DNA of 64,000 nucleotides, from positions 1,119,514-1,183,513 of the forward strand of contig CAADRB010000019.1 in NCBI GenBank assembly GCA_900708905.1, written 5' to 3'. Both the position numbers and the translations under genes were made by a program. Source of the stretch: Hymenolepis diminuta. Lineage: Eukaryota > Platyhelminthes > Cestoda > Cyclophyllidea > Hymenolepididae. Shown here in pieces: positions 38,596 to 52,200 of this stretch. Under the pieces are notes generated by a model. It had not been told where the DNA came from, did no database searches, and saw only the letters and a list, made by a program, of their open reading frames with translations. How positions within the stretch are numbered: position 1 is the first letter of the stretch; each line of letters begins with the position of its first letter.

Positions 38596-41500
38596 TACTA
38601 TTCATCAGTCAGTACTATTCGATATTTGTTACCCACTTTTTTCAGTCTTACATTTTCTAGAAAAAGATACATTATGCGCAAAAATCTGTGTTAATTTTAG
38701 CACCTATTGCTTAAAAATATATTTTAAACTAAGTATAATACAAGAACTTTGTAGCGTGATTGATCTACGTGCTCTTTTAAATGGAGAATTGGTCTTCTTA
38801 ATCCTTGTAAGTGGCTATTTCATATTTCCTAATCATAGCTAATTTTACCCCCGCCAGAACTTTTCCTTCAGACTTTCCGATTTTTGTTGCAAATATTACT
38901 GCTATTCCTACCTACAGTGATTATTCACTTAATGAAAGTGATAAATAATGGAGTTCCAGAATATGGCATCCTCATCAGAGGAGAGCCATCTATTCAATCC
39001 TGGCACCGAAATAACATTCTCCAAATCTCTTTTGCAAATTACAGGTGTTTATGATTAGAAAGCACATCTCTCTAAAAATTCAAACTTTCTTAAATAGTTC
39101 GTTTATTTACTACTCTTTAAAAAGTTATGAATTATCCTAGGGAAAGCAAATGAACATCTACTGAAATCTCTCAATCTGTGCAATACAAGTATTTTGTAAT
39201 GCCTAATTTTTTAACTAGATCTCTCAATGAATATCAACTGTCCACTAAAACTGAAAACGTTATAATCAAAAGTGGTGATTTACTTACGGAGTTTAAAATT
39301 TCCACGTTGTAAAAAGATGAACAAATATGCAAATACGACAGGCAAATTTATTAAGCTGCTAAAACGGAAGATAACAAAATGTGAGAAAATTTCCAGAATT
39401 CCTATTTACAAATATAAATGGTATTAAAATTAAGTATGTAAACACTCATTAAAGCGACTTAAATGCAAATGCTATTAACATCGACTAACATATAAATTTA
39501 ACATTTAATAGTGTTAAAAGTTGACAGATTTACAGATAAAAGGAACAATATACTCTTCTAAATTATGAATCATACATGCTCTAACTACTTAAAATTGAAA
39601 TTCTTTGACAATTTTAATTATAAAATCAATCCAACAGTGTACATCTTATTTACCGCAGAAGGGAAATGCAAGGAGTCATCAATGTAATAGTAATCTTATA
39701 ATGGGCGTTTTTTATTTGCAAACAAAAAAATATCCTATAATGTATGCCTCTTTGGAGGAACAAATAAAAGGAGTAAAAGTTAGAAAGGAATAAGGATATT
39801 TCTTCTCTGGGGTCAGGGGAACGTAATTCTTTACTTTTCACGTCAAAATAATGTTTTTGCCTCTTCAAAATATCTTTAAAGGGACCCACATTGTGGATTG
39901 CATATTGATATATGGCGTTTCAAGCACCCTTGTCTTGCATAAGTCTTAAAACAATCGCAAATCAGACACCGATAGTACTGGTTTATATTTGCGCCTGAGT
40001 AATCGCGACCCTGTTGGCAGAGGGAAAAAGCATTCAAGCTTAATTTTTGCTCAAATTTGTCGGATATGGAGATTTAAGAATTTAGATGAGAAAATGGATT
40101 TTGTTAGCTGTTTAAACTATGAAAACCGAATGTAAACTAGATGATCCCTGGTGTCTTATTGACAAACCTTAGCCATGCTGTCGTGTAAGTTTCATTCTAG
40201 TTTCCTTTGGTATTTCAGAAGAAGTGACTGAGAGAAAATTCAAGTTTATGAGAATTGGGAGACTTTCCGTAGCAACCTAAATGCAAAGTCTTTTCCGTTA
40301 AAGCTTCAATAAATCCGCAAAATGTTTATGCTTTAAAGAATTACTTTTAGCGAAATATTAAAGAGTAAATTTAAGAAATATATATGGTTGTACAATAAAA
40401 CATATTTATTTAAATACAGTTATCTCTATTTCAGAAATACCATTTGAATGTATCTTTACCTTGAAATAAAAATAAGGATGCTATATGATTAATTAAGATC
40501 CTCCAAATAGCGACCTGTGGATATTTTCAAAAAATAAAATTGTCCAACTTATAAATCAAACAAAACTCTGTTTTTAAATCACGAAGCTCCACAGTTACCT
40601 TCTCTACTTAGAACAAATTCATTCCATTCCACTCAACAATATGAAAATGCAAAATTGATTTTAAATTTTTTGAAATATCATAAATTTAATTTATTCTTCA
40701 GTATTATGTTAAATATTAAGTTAACACTGAGTATGATCAAATTAGTCTAAATTAATTTCATTACAAATTTACAATTCTGGGCGAAAATTATAACAATCGC
40801 AATCAAATAGCAAAAATAGACACTATCTGCATATTTATAAAAGGCGGGGTAGCAGAAAAATTTAAAAGTGTGTGTAAATTAAATCTCGGGCACGATAAAT
40901 TGCAAAAACTTTTTAAAGTGACGTTGTGATTACTTAATAATAAATCATTTCACCGTTCGAATCTATAAATGAACATTTGTACCCATTACCCATATTAACA
41001 GCATTAATAAAAGTAAGTTGACTTCGTATAATTACTTAACATAGTTTTCTGTGTAAAGTTATAATTTTTACTATTTTATCAAATTATCCATAAAAAATGA
41101 CAAACTTTTACATTAAGTCGGTAATCAACTTTTTAAAAAATTGAAATTATTTACTGTGAAAATGTAATTAAACATGAAAAATTTTTATAGTCAAACCATT
41201 ATTGTGAAGAAAATATGAAAAAAAATAAATAAAATGTTAGAAATTTAAGGCTGTTTGATATTTCTTATAAAATTAGATTGATGCGACAAGAATTTCCAAA
41301 TTAATCTCATGGAATTAAAATATTATTATTAAAATCTACTTATGTTTGATAAAATTTTTTTCTAAATTGCCTCCATTAATATTTATCCGATTTTATCATA
41401 TCTGGTTAAGGGAAGAACGTAAAAACAAGCATCAAATAAGTACATTTTAAATGTATTGCATTTTATTTTCAACAGAAAAATTAAAATATTAAAGATTATT

Positions 41501-42452
41501 TACGTTTTTTCTTCACTAGATCAGAAAATATGTTTTGCTAACTATTTTTATCGCAAAATGGATGCATTTAATATGAATGTCAAAATAAAATTTCTTACAG
41601 AATCATCAGAAAGGGATGCGGCACAAATATCTATGGGCCGCCTTTGCTTACTTGAACGTTTTATTGTTAGTACATCTTGTCCTAACTTGATAAGATCAAT
41701 ATTATAGAGTAAAGTAATTTATTTCTCTACTGTAAGTTTTGGATAAAGGACTTTATTCAGAAAAAGCCAAAATAAAATGAAACAAAATCTTAGAAAACGC
41801 AAGTGCTCTGAGCTCCAAAATTTTGATAGATTTCCAACTTGAAATGGTGACAAAATTTTTGCAACGTGGATGGCTTCGTTTGAGCTTGATAATGTTTTGT
41901 TAAATAGTTCCTTTAATTGTGAATTCATCGGATGGATTTGAGCATTATTGTCCAAGCTGAAGTCTTCATATATTCAGGATATTTTTTACTACCTTCAACA
42001 ATTTTACAATGTGTTAGTAAATTCCTTCCATGGCAGCTGTGGTTGATTATCATTTTAGATCATTTTAGATTATAAAGAAGATGTTTTCTCAAATCAAAAA
42101 TTTATAAGCAGAGAAAAATTTTTAACTAGACTTCTGGCAGTAGACTGATTGATGTGCAATTTTCAAGGTATGCATTACGAAATTCGTTTCATATTGAAAA
42201 ATATTAAACTATCCATCCCTTGACATGATCAGAAATTTTATCATCTTTTGAGTATTTAAATAGGCATTCAGGCAAGTAATTAATCTTGCTAATCATATTT
42301 TTAAAGATATACGCTTGTTGTATTAATTTTTTGAAATATATGAGAAAATTTAACCCAATTTTAACAATTCGCTCATTTTCAAGTATGGACTGTCTTAATA
42401 GTATTCAATATTTTGATCATAATTTGAATTTTGATCACAAATATGAAAAAAA
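38596..42452. other. AT-rich region, no gene recognised
   Basis: A GC-richer patch at about 39880-40080 is unassigned. The rest is ordinary AT-rich sequence. A 2x tandem of cattttagat lies at 42051-42070. Confidence 0.5.
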
Positions 42453-42890
42453 TTTAACATTTTTTTCACTGCAGGAAAGTAACCGAAATTGAGTAAGTCA
42501 AATTCACTAAGTTCAAAATAGGCTAAAAAGGAGAGCATCAAAACAGTTGCGTCATATGATTTTCGGATTCAGGTTGCTTTGCTTTAAGTCTCAAAATTCA
42601 TGATTTGTAACGTGGATTTCAGCAAAGACTTGTCTTTTATGCCCGATTCTTACTGACCGGTTTTCTAATTACAATGGTTGGCCGCTACTTCAATCTATTA
42701 TTTCTTCCAATAGTTAAGATAACAAAATGGTCTTACATGAATTTCAGCAACTTATTTCTTGACACGGCAGAAATGAGACAGCTGGAATTTTTATGTTAGC
42801 AAACCTGCGTAATTTGTTTTTACTTAAAGTGAATCAACATGCTTTCAGATTTAATATTTTTAAATTTGTAGCGGCATTGTATTATAGAAC
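42453..42890 (+). repeat. Rep-A interspersed repeat, copy 5
   Basis: Blocks: gtaaccgaaattgagtaa, ggattcaggttg, cttactgaccggtttt, acaatggttggccgctac, ttcttccaatagttaag, ttcagcaacttatttcttg and gcagaaatgaga. An extension with ggcattgtattatagaac matches copy 3. The 5' region has a small deletion around 42520. Confidence 0.66.
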
Positions 42891-43050
42891 CCAAAATTAT
42901 GCTTGAGATTTATTGGCACATTTAAGGCAATCATTAGTTCGAAGGAAATTAATGTTACATGCATGGAGGTTTCAGTTGCATAAACATTCATTAACAAACA
43001 GTCGTTTCTTAGAATTAAATGTACATATATGTTTAATGCCCTACATCAAA

Positions 43051-43071
43051 TACATATATATATATATATAA
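43051..43071. repeat. (TA)n microsatellite
   Basis: tacatatatatatatatata: about 8-9 uninterrupted TA units after an initial taca. Confidence 0.9.
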
Positions 43072-44241
43072 TCTAAATTAGGTCAGTAAGATAATAACTT
43101 TTTCTCATATGTAAAATAATACTGGGATTCTGCTTAAGATTTTTGTCCAAAAGCCATGGTTATTTATCTCAACAACTTATCAAGTGGTGTAGTTAGTTAT
43201 TAGAAAATATCCTCCCATAGGTCATCAATAACTCCGAGTGACTGACAAAAGGATTTTGATACCACGCTTAGGCGTTCTTTGCGGTGTGCGACAGTTATTG
43301 ACAACCATCGCTTTTTATATGATTGAGGATTGTGTATCCGGGGCCTCATTTTCAGATTTCATAATAAACTCTTCTTGGGATATGGCTAATCGAGTATGAT
43401 TGACCTCCTGCCTTCGACGTGCGTTTCTCGTATGCTTATCCAAATATTTCTGATGGAGATAATATAACTAAGCTGTGATCAAGTAGAAAAGTGTTCCTTT
43501 CTGAAATCTTTGTATTTGGTTTTCATCATTTTACTGATTTCATTTGTTTCACACCAACTTTTACTTGCCTATCAAAAGCTAAACTATGATTCACATGGCT
43601 TTAATACAAGTACAAAATACGTCCCATTTGTTTTTTAAGTCAAATGTAACCAACATTGATAAATGACTATGTTGAAGTGCTCAAAATTTTATAGTAATCG
43701 CTGATTCCTCGAACTTTACAGAACCAAAATTTTTGAATGCATAGGAAAGAGCATCCGAATTTATTCCAGAGAGACTCGAAATGAGTATAGCTGTTCATTG
43801 TATGCAGACATTAGCGGAAAATAAGAGATGCTCTTGCACCATAAAACGAATCACTGTTTCTCGGGCGCAATAGTTAAAATGGATTTTTATTTTCCAAATT
43901 TCTATTCAAGTGACAAGGATGGTCGAAACAATGCATCCCAAAAGGTCATCCTTAGTGCTGATGTCGGATTCAGTGCAAGCGTTATAAAAGTACCTTTAAA
44001 AAGCAGCGGAATTTGTTTTTCAGACTAAGGGGAGAGATAACTATTCCAAATTTTAATGACCAAACCTCCCTAACATACTCACAAACTATTTTCTCTATGC
44101 CTTCCTTGCTCAAATACTAAATTTTATTCCATTTTTATTAACCATCGGACATGTATAAAGAATTCGCACACTTTGATTTGAGGATCTCAATAAATTGCTT
44201 ACCCTACAACCTTACCTTTCCAAAATGTAGGGAATTAATGC

Positions 44242-44273
44242 TTTATGGCTTGCTATTTACAGCAAGCCATAAA
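44242..44273. repeat. hairpin, 13-bp perfect arms
   Basis: Arms tttatggcttgct (44242-44254) and agcaagccataaa (44261-44273) pair perfectly around the 6-base loop atttac. The arms are mixed-sequence, so less likely to arise by chance than the AT-only ones. No U-run or gene end beside it suggests a terminator. Confidence 0.85.
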
Positions 44274-45402
44274 TAGCAATAGCATAAATTGTGAAAATAG
44301 AAGTATATCTCACAAACATTAAATCAAAAACGTAGTGTAAGGAAAAAATGTTATTTGTTCTATTTAACAAATTACTGTTTAATCTTTTGTCTAAAATGAA
44401 TCCATAGAAATTTTTAATGGATTGCCAGTGCGGATATTTAAACTCAATTCTTTTATAGCATCGCTATCACCTATAGGTTTGCATATATTCCCGTTTAATT
44501 CATTCGGTCATATTACGATTTGCTCTGCTAAGCATTTATCCTGCATGCACCACATGTGTATGTGTTAATTTCTTTTTTGTGATCGATTCATCTTTATTTT
44601 GAGTGGCTGTAATTGCTCTACCTTCCCGCTCGCTTGCGGTTCTCTTCATCGTTTTAAATTCCCTGACAAGCTTGACAGTAGAAAGTAGCGTTCATTCATC
44701 CCGTGCTTAAATCCATTATACAATATACTCCCCTACTTATTAATGTTTCCAGTATAAGGTGGCTTCTGATTCAGCATACGCAATTCCAAATACTATATTT
44801 GACATTACGAATTGAAAATTCATAACAATAAAGAGAATACGAGTAAGGCTAAAGGTTTGAATATTAATTACAAGTAAATTACATTTAATAACATTCTAAT
44901 GAATATATTGCAAGAAAGTGAACTTATTTCTTGCTGCCTTGACATTTGAGTTTCATTTATCATAGTCAGATTATGAATCTTTTTTATTATTTACAAAGAC
45001 CATAACTCACTGCTACATAGATAAGCTGAGATAAAGGATCTTTAAGATCATGGGTTTTAATAATTATTAGCTATAAAAAGATGCACCCTCAAATCACGCG
45101 TAGGAAACTAAACATTTATGACAGATGAAATGAATTGGTAAGGCAAATTTACAACGCTCTTGTATATGCTCCATACCGCGATATTCAGCTTCGTAATGGT
45201 TAGAAATAGAATAATATGTCAGACTCCAAAGCATAAAACGGGATTCTGGATCCAAAATTCTTATTAAAGTGTGATTTATGACTGTTTTTGACGTACAATA
45301 TGAGTGCGAAACCTTAATCTTTAGCTGAAGGTTATCACTATTTGTATCTAAATTTACAATAATTTATCAGTAAATGTGAACGATGAAAATGGGAAAAAAA
45401 TC

Positions 45403-45426
45403 ACCTCCAGTGCCACTACTGGAGGT
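45403..45426. repeat. hairpin, 9-bp perfect GC-rich arms
   Basis: Arms acctccagt (45403-45411) and actggaggt (45418-45426) pair perfectly around gccact. GC-richer than surrounding DNA. Confidence 0.85.
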
Positions 45427-45864
45427 ATCCGTCCCTAAAAGTCATTATTTACACAGAAGAAATAGAAAGTGTTTACATTTTAAAAAGCAGTAATTTTGCC
45501 AAAAATGGTCAACTTAGAGGAGAAAAATGAGGCTGCTTCATAGAGTATTAGTTGAAAAAATGCTATTATCAAAACTAAGTATAAATATAAAGGCTAGAGG
45601 AAAATGATATTACGAATTTGCTGGTTGTCATCACCATAATATGAATAAAAGATTGTTCGGAGGGCTTCAAATTAGATATGCCAGCGCTGTTATTTGAAAT
45701 TTGACTCGTCTTCAAAAATATTAAAAGTTCATGGGACTGAGATTTATTCAGATTATAAAATGGCAACCCTCGTTTGCTATTTATGGAGACACAATTTTGT
45801 TATTATAGGTCCAAAATATTCAATTTAAATTACAAAAATATATATTATTAGAATTCAAAGTAAT

Positions 45865-46235
45865 AGAAAAATTGGAAATTCTAATTTCTGAAGGCAACTG
45901 AAATTGGTTAACGAAGATAAATTAATGATAAAGGAGGGGGGATCAAAAAGAGGCTGAGAGGAACGTCAAGGTATCAAAGAGTCTTACTTCATTTGATGTT
46001 TACGTTCAGGTTCTACAGTATTTACTAAATGGGCGTCTCAAGCTCAAAAATTCTAATATCAAGATTCATTCCTTGGATTGCAGTAAATGCTTGACTACAA
46101 TGTTTAACGCTTATTAAAAGATATAATTTGATGAAGTTCATCATCAGTTTATTTTTCTCTTCCAATGGCTGAGAAGGTAAATGATCTTGTATTAAATTCT
46201 GTAATTTACAACTTAGGTATAGCAAAGATGAGATA
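45865..46235 (+). repeat. Rep-A interspersed repeat, copy 6
   Basis: Blocks: gcaactgaaattggttaac, aatgataaaggagggggg, gctgagaggaacgtcaagg, tatcaaagagtcttacttc, cttggattgcagtaaatgc, ctcttccaatggctgagaag and ttacaacttaggtatagcaa ending agatgagata. With copy 7 it gives the best consensus. Confidence 0.72.
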
Positions 46236-49200
46236 AAGAGAGAGATAGATTAAGTAATGCTCTGTAACGCAATCCGTTGACAGGTACAGGGAATTTTAAA
46301 AAATCTTGTAACTTATGTCGATATAAACTCAACCCCTCAAAAATACTTTGTTAACATGAAGCTAAATATGTCATGTTACATGTAGCATAACTGATCACCG
46401 TGATAATAGATTACTGAGATGATGATTAGATGTTATTTGACTCTGATTTGATTTATATCATTTGAAAATCAGAAACTAGGCAGATATTACATACTTATAT
46501 TCAAATACTATTACGTTGTTTTATCTCCAAGACAATTCATATGAGTGTATTAATGTCTTCGATTACGTATAAACAGGAGTCAATTTTTCTATGAATGAAT
46601 CATGCGAGAATTCTGGAACATTTGACATTATGACGCAGCTCTTTAATATTTCTATAAGTGAGACAAAAATGGTGGTATTAGGCGCATATGCAAGCTATGG
46701 AATCGTCGTCACACTGAACTATACGACAGCCGTCTACCATCATGATTTTATCTTTAGAAGACAATTAAATCTTAAAATTCAATTGTATTCATTTGTGATC
46801 TTATATAATTGCTCAAAGCCAATTTGTTAAAATTAATTTTCATCTTTAAAAAGGACGTAGGCGTCTTAATAATCTATATATCAAGCCTTCATTATTGACC
46901 TTGATAACTACGTTCTGTCATGGAATAAACAAATCTCTCAATCCCCTCCCTAACGTTCTTCACTCTTTGAATCAATGTATAATTTAATGGCCCTCTATTG
47001 ACTCAAGAAGTTATTTTTGGCTCTTAAGTTATTAAAAATCTTGTTGATCGGCTAAAATATTCAAGCAGTCATGATGGAATGAACTTGTAGAAATCCGTTT
47101 AACTCTGTCAGGTAAAAGTTTCCATTATTTTATTAAATAAAAATAAAATACATTTTATTTCAACACCACGGTACTTAGTCAGAGAGCTAATTACTGCAGT
47201 TTTAACAGCATTCAAAATAAAAAAGCACATTTATATATGATAATTGTTACATTTCATGGAAAGAGATGGAAAACTTACAGGAGAAAAATTAGACTAATAC
47301 GGGTTGTAATAATGCATTAGGAAAAAATCGATTTTTTTAAGATTAATGTGAATGGAAACTAAGTTCATGAAAATTATGTAACATAACTGAAGGCATTTGG
47401 GGCATAGTAGAAATTACATTATCTGATACTAGTGAAAATGGATTAAAGGAGATTTGTGAACTCAGGGAAAGCGAATTCAGTTGGCTAGTGTGATTGAAAC
47501 GAGATTAAATGTATTATGAACTCTAAGCTTTATCGTTTAAACCAAGACGTCATCCTGACCAGTTGCAAAAGAATCTACTTTTAAAGATATACAACAAATT
47601 GAATGGCCGTTTAGAACTTTCTTGAAACGGTGAAGAAAAAGGAAGATCAAAAGATCTGCTGGCCATAATGGAATAGAATGAATGGTGCCAGGCGAACTTA
47701 AAATATAAATGAAAGATAAATTGATAACGGATTGGGAATAAAAAACAACTAATCGTATTATCAATACAGTGACCAAAATGTCCAATCCTAATAAATATTT
47801 TGTCGCATTTTGATGGAAAAATAATTTCAGTTGCGTTGAAAAGATTGCGATTGAATAATTGTGTTTGTTTAATTTGGTGTAATAATTTAACGAAAGTGAA
47901 CAGGATCAATAGTTTTTTCCTTACTCATTTATTTTTTTGTAAATAACTACTTAAATCTTAAACATAATTCAATAATTTGTTGTCGTTATTATCCTTCTTT
48001 AAAGTTAAATTGATTATTGATTATCAATTGTTATAGTACTATAAATGTTAGCATTTTTAGTAATAAACCACATGTTATTTCTGCCGAAATTAATCAGAAT
48101 TTTGCATATATCGAATAACTCAAAGTATCTCAAAACCAAGTTTTGAAAGTTATTTGCATTGATATTAAAAAAATTTCCTAATATGTGCTGATAAAATTTA
48201 TCAACCTTACGCAATTGCCTTTTGTAATACCTTTCAAACAATACGAAAAGTAAGCTACTTATTTATTAAATTCTCAATTTTAAAGACGTTAACTTCTTTG
48301 TGAAGGTGTCAGAAAGGGGATAAATATATTGCGATTCATTAAATAACAATTTTAATACAGTTTGCCTCACAATGCAAAAGTAATAGTTCACAATTTTTGC
48401 AGAAAATTGTTACACGCTCATTAATGTAGCATTGCACTGTAAGCGGAGATTATTCGTAAAGTTCAAACACTAGGAATCCCAATACGGGAGAAATAAGTTT
48501 GGAGAAAGATATGATTGTTAGTGTCGATTTTTTTTCTAATTCAGATACAAAAAAATTAAAACATAATAAAAGTTCTGCTACCACTTTAAAATTCTTTTTA
48601 TATCCATTTCTTTATTAATTATTGACTACTGGAGGACAGTTATGTGAAGACGCTATCAAGATAGACTTGACTGTCCTATTTATGATACGTAGGAAAATAA
48701 ATAATCTCTACTGGTATTGTAACGTGAGTGAGGCCGAATCGGCTTTTAAATCTAATCTAACATCATTTAAAAACGGAAACTCAGTGTTTAATCTGCGGTA
48801 AGGCCCATGAGCATATGCTCATAGTTATTATGGCGAATCCGGACAACTGATCCTTATAGTGAAGTAGGGAATATATAGCATTCGATTGAAAGATTTTCCA
48901 CAAAGGTTTTCGCAATTATTTATTCAACAACACGTTAATCTAAAACATTTTTATACAAAATTGTGTATTTTTTACTTAATATTTGCTTAAATGCAAATTG
49001 CCTGCCACTGTTGCATTTTACTGATAACCAAAATTGAGGAATTTAAACCGAAAAAATTTATTGCTGACAGACCATGAGCTTTATAGGTTTGTTCAGCTGT
49101 ATTGTTTTCCAGTCAAGAAAAGGCCATAAAGAGTGTCAAAAGTATTTTGTCTGCGCATAAGAAAACTATAAATATTAAAGAAAACTTCTACGGTACGTAG

Positions 49201-52200
49201 AAAAAAGTGATAAGTTAAAGCTACATGTCTTTACTTAGCCAAATGATTTCTCCGTAGGATTGCATTTTAATAAGACAAAGTCAATATTTCGGAAGAAGCA
49301 ACAAGCGAATGAAATTTAAATAAAAGTACTGCCTTTTGGAGCAGTAAAATAGATATTTTACAGGGTAAAAAAGACAGTGTTGTCAGTCTTGCAATGCGTC
49401 ATTTAATTCGTTAAAGTTGAGCTCTTTAGTAATATAGGAAATCGACTACGAATCACCACCAAGAGTAAATAGTATGCTTATTGTTAATCCTATAAATATT
49501 CATTTAATTCTGTTAATTGTAACTTAACTTGTGTATGCCTTATTATATATCTCTTTAGTAATTAGAAAACAAAATTTAAATATCTTACTTCAGATGATAA
49601 AATTAGTTCCTGTTTTAACATAAATTACATTATATTTTCAAAGTATAGCCGTTCAGTTCAGAAATCAAGGGAACCGAAGACCAAACAAAATAACTGAATT
49701 TGTTTATAACTAAAAATTTATATTCAAAAGGAATTTGTGATTTTAATAGTATGGAGATTATTAAGACTATTTTTGCTTTCGACAAAGGTCAAAAGCAAGT
49801 GGCGATAGAAATAAAGACGATGTACGTCGAGTAAGAATTTTTTACAATCACATGTGGGTCTGTTAAAGTTTATTTTCTGTTTTCTTGTCAAAACAGTTCA
49901 TTAATTTCTCTGCATAAGTTTATTTTGAGTCGCTCAACTAGTTATTATTTGAAGTAGAAAGGGGTTTGACTTAAATTTTCTTTGTGAAAACATCATTCTA
50001 ATGTCATAAAAAAATGAAGTACTGTATTCGTAGAGGATGTACTGTGAAAAACACAAATATCAAAGGCTATGTGCAATGTAACAAAACGGAATAGAATTTC
50101 AAATATATATATCATAATATTGGTCATGGTCTTTTATAAGGTACGAATAATCCATGTGCAACTTGGAGCGCAAATTGGATAGAAGGCAAGTAAATACTGG
50201 ATAACTAACGGATATTTTGAATCTTTTATAGAAATGGAACATAGAAAATGTTTTAACAAAATACTACTTATATCCTCCTTAAATAATATCGAACATCATA
50301 AAAAGAAAAATAGCGTATGTAAGCAAGTAGACTAAACATTATAGTTGACGGTTTTATTATTGATAGGAATGATAAAGCATGATAAATACAAATCACATCA
50401 AAACAAATTGATTTTTTTCTATTCAACTATTTGTAGCTACCATTCTTCATAACGAAGGAAGCCTGATCTAAATAAGTATTTATTGAACGCATCATATAAA
50501 AATGACAGATAAGCTTGGAAGGGCATAAAGTATACATGATGCATAAAAGATGGAAATTAGAATCAAGAATCACACAAATTAAAAAGGTGAGAGGAAGCAA
50601 CCATCCTTCCTCGATGATTATGACCCCCGTATTTGAGTATTACGTTGATATGTCCAATAGCTTCTGTCCATATTAGGTCATTCTCCACTCAGGCGTGCGG
50701 GCTTCTTCCTAGTCCAGTAAGCTTTCGCTTGTGGCGTTATCAATTAGTTGATTTTTATGTCTGACAATATACGGAAAACAAATTTTTAGACGAACATTTT
50801 AAATATGTGCTCAATTAAACGGCCTATCTAGTTCTTATCTCTTGCTTCCTCATTCAGATTTATGGAAATTTAGATTAAACACCCTTGATAGACTTTAAAA
50901 ATCCACAGACCGTGATTCTGCTCTTGAATAAATAACAAATTCATTAATTATACTTGACTTGCACTACTCTAAATCACAATGCTAAACAAGGTACGAAAAC
51001 TGTTATTTATCTTTGCCTTCTGATAATATGACATCACCTGGTCTATTTCAATTTTAGATGGTATCTCAACATCAGTTTTAACATTAGAAAATGCGATTAA
51101 ATCGGTTTGTGACTGATAAAAAGAAAATACGACTATCAAGCTTCCTTTCTTCTTACGCAATCTTCTATTTTTCATCCGATTAAAAGTAAAAAACCCTGAT
51201 AAAATTTAGTATGATTTGAATTTTTTATTAAAATGTCCAGAAACAAAGATTATCAGCCAGCAAAGCTATGCTCTTTATTTTTGACTTTTGATATTAAATA
51301 AGAGAAATATTGAAATGTTTTCTTTTCAAGTTGAGAGTTAAGAACATTAAAATTTTCATAGAGTTTTATTTTTTAATTTAAAAATTAAATAGAAATTGAG
51401 ATCTCAGCTGCAAGCTATAAAAATTACAGTTCTAATTAAAATTTGATAATGGATAATGTAAAATTTATGAATTTTATGGTATTTTTTTCTTTCTTTTAAT
51501 ATAGGGTAGGTATTTTCAAAGCAAAGTAACCTTTAACCTGCGGTAAATTGTCAAAAGAAATGATAGGATTTTTTAAAGATATAAAAATATGCAAAATAAT
51601 AGAAGAGATACTGATGTAACCAGATTATATGATTTTTCTAAAGCAAGCATTAACTAAAAACAACAATGAAGGAATGTTTATTATCCGTCTAACAGGAATC
51701 CAATATTTTAAAACCACTAAGGTTAATATTTACAAACCATGTGTGATTGAATGGAAAATTTTGCGTACCAACTGTTATTGATTTCTTTCATTCTCTCATC
51801 TCTTTGTTCTAATTATTCAGTTGCTCTAACATCGACCTTTTCCACTCTTCTACACGCAACTTGGTAGTTATTGGTTGATTAATCAACCGAAATGGTCTTA
51901 CTTTGTTGGTGTTTTTGTCCATGCTAACGCAGAATAAACTTTTGTTAATTTTAATCATGGGAGGAGGTCTGAAAAGGGAAATTGGCAAACGAGTATAACA
52001 AGGCATATAACGGGTAATTAGATAATAACAAGTTAGTAAAGGAGTTATGACATCAAGAGTTTTAATTAATCTGATTTACCAGGACACTGAGTTATCCATA
52101 TAATTATGGTTCACACTCTGAATATTTATATTTAAAGTTTTGACTATCAGATTCAGGAGTGACTACGTTTATAATATTTTAACTCTGCTAATCGGCTGGT

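Larger units (their letters stand above)
42891..45864. other. AT-rich region, no gene recognised
   Basis: It contains a TA-dinucleotide microsatellite (43051-43071) and two perfect hairpins (44242-44273 and 45403-45426). The open stretch 43828-44028 has no recognisable motif. Confidence 0.5.

Noticed and set aside
47550..47909. Minus-strand open frame of 119 codons.
   Set aside because: The composition is what AT-rich DNA yields (Phe, Ile, Ser, Cys), no motif or splice context was seen, and another frame overlaps it.
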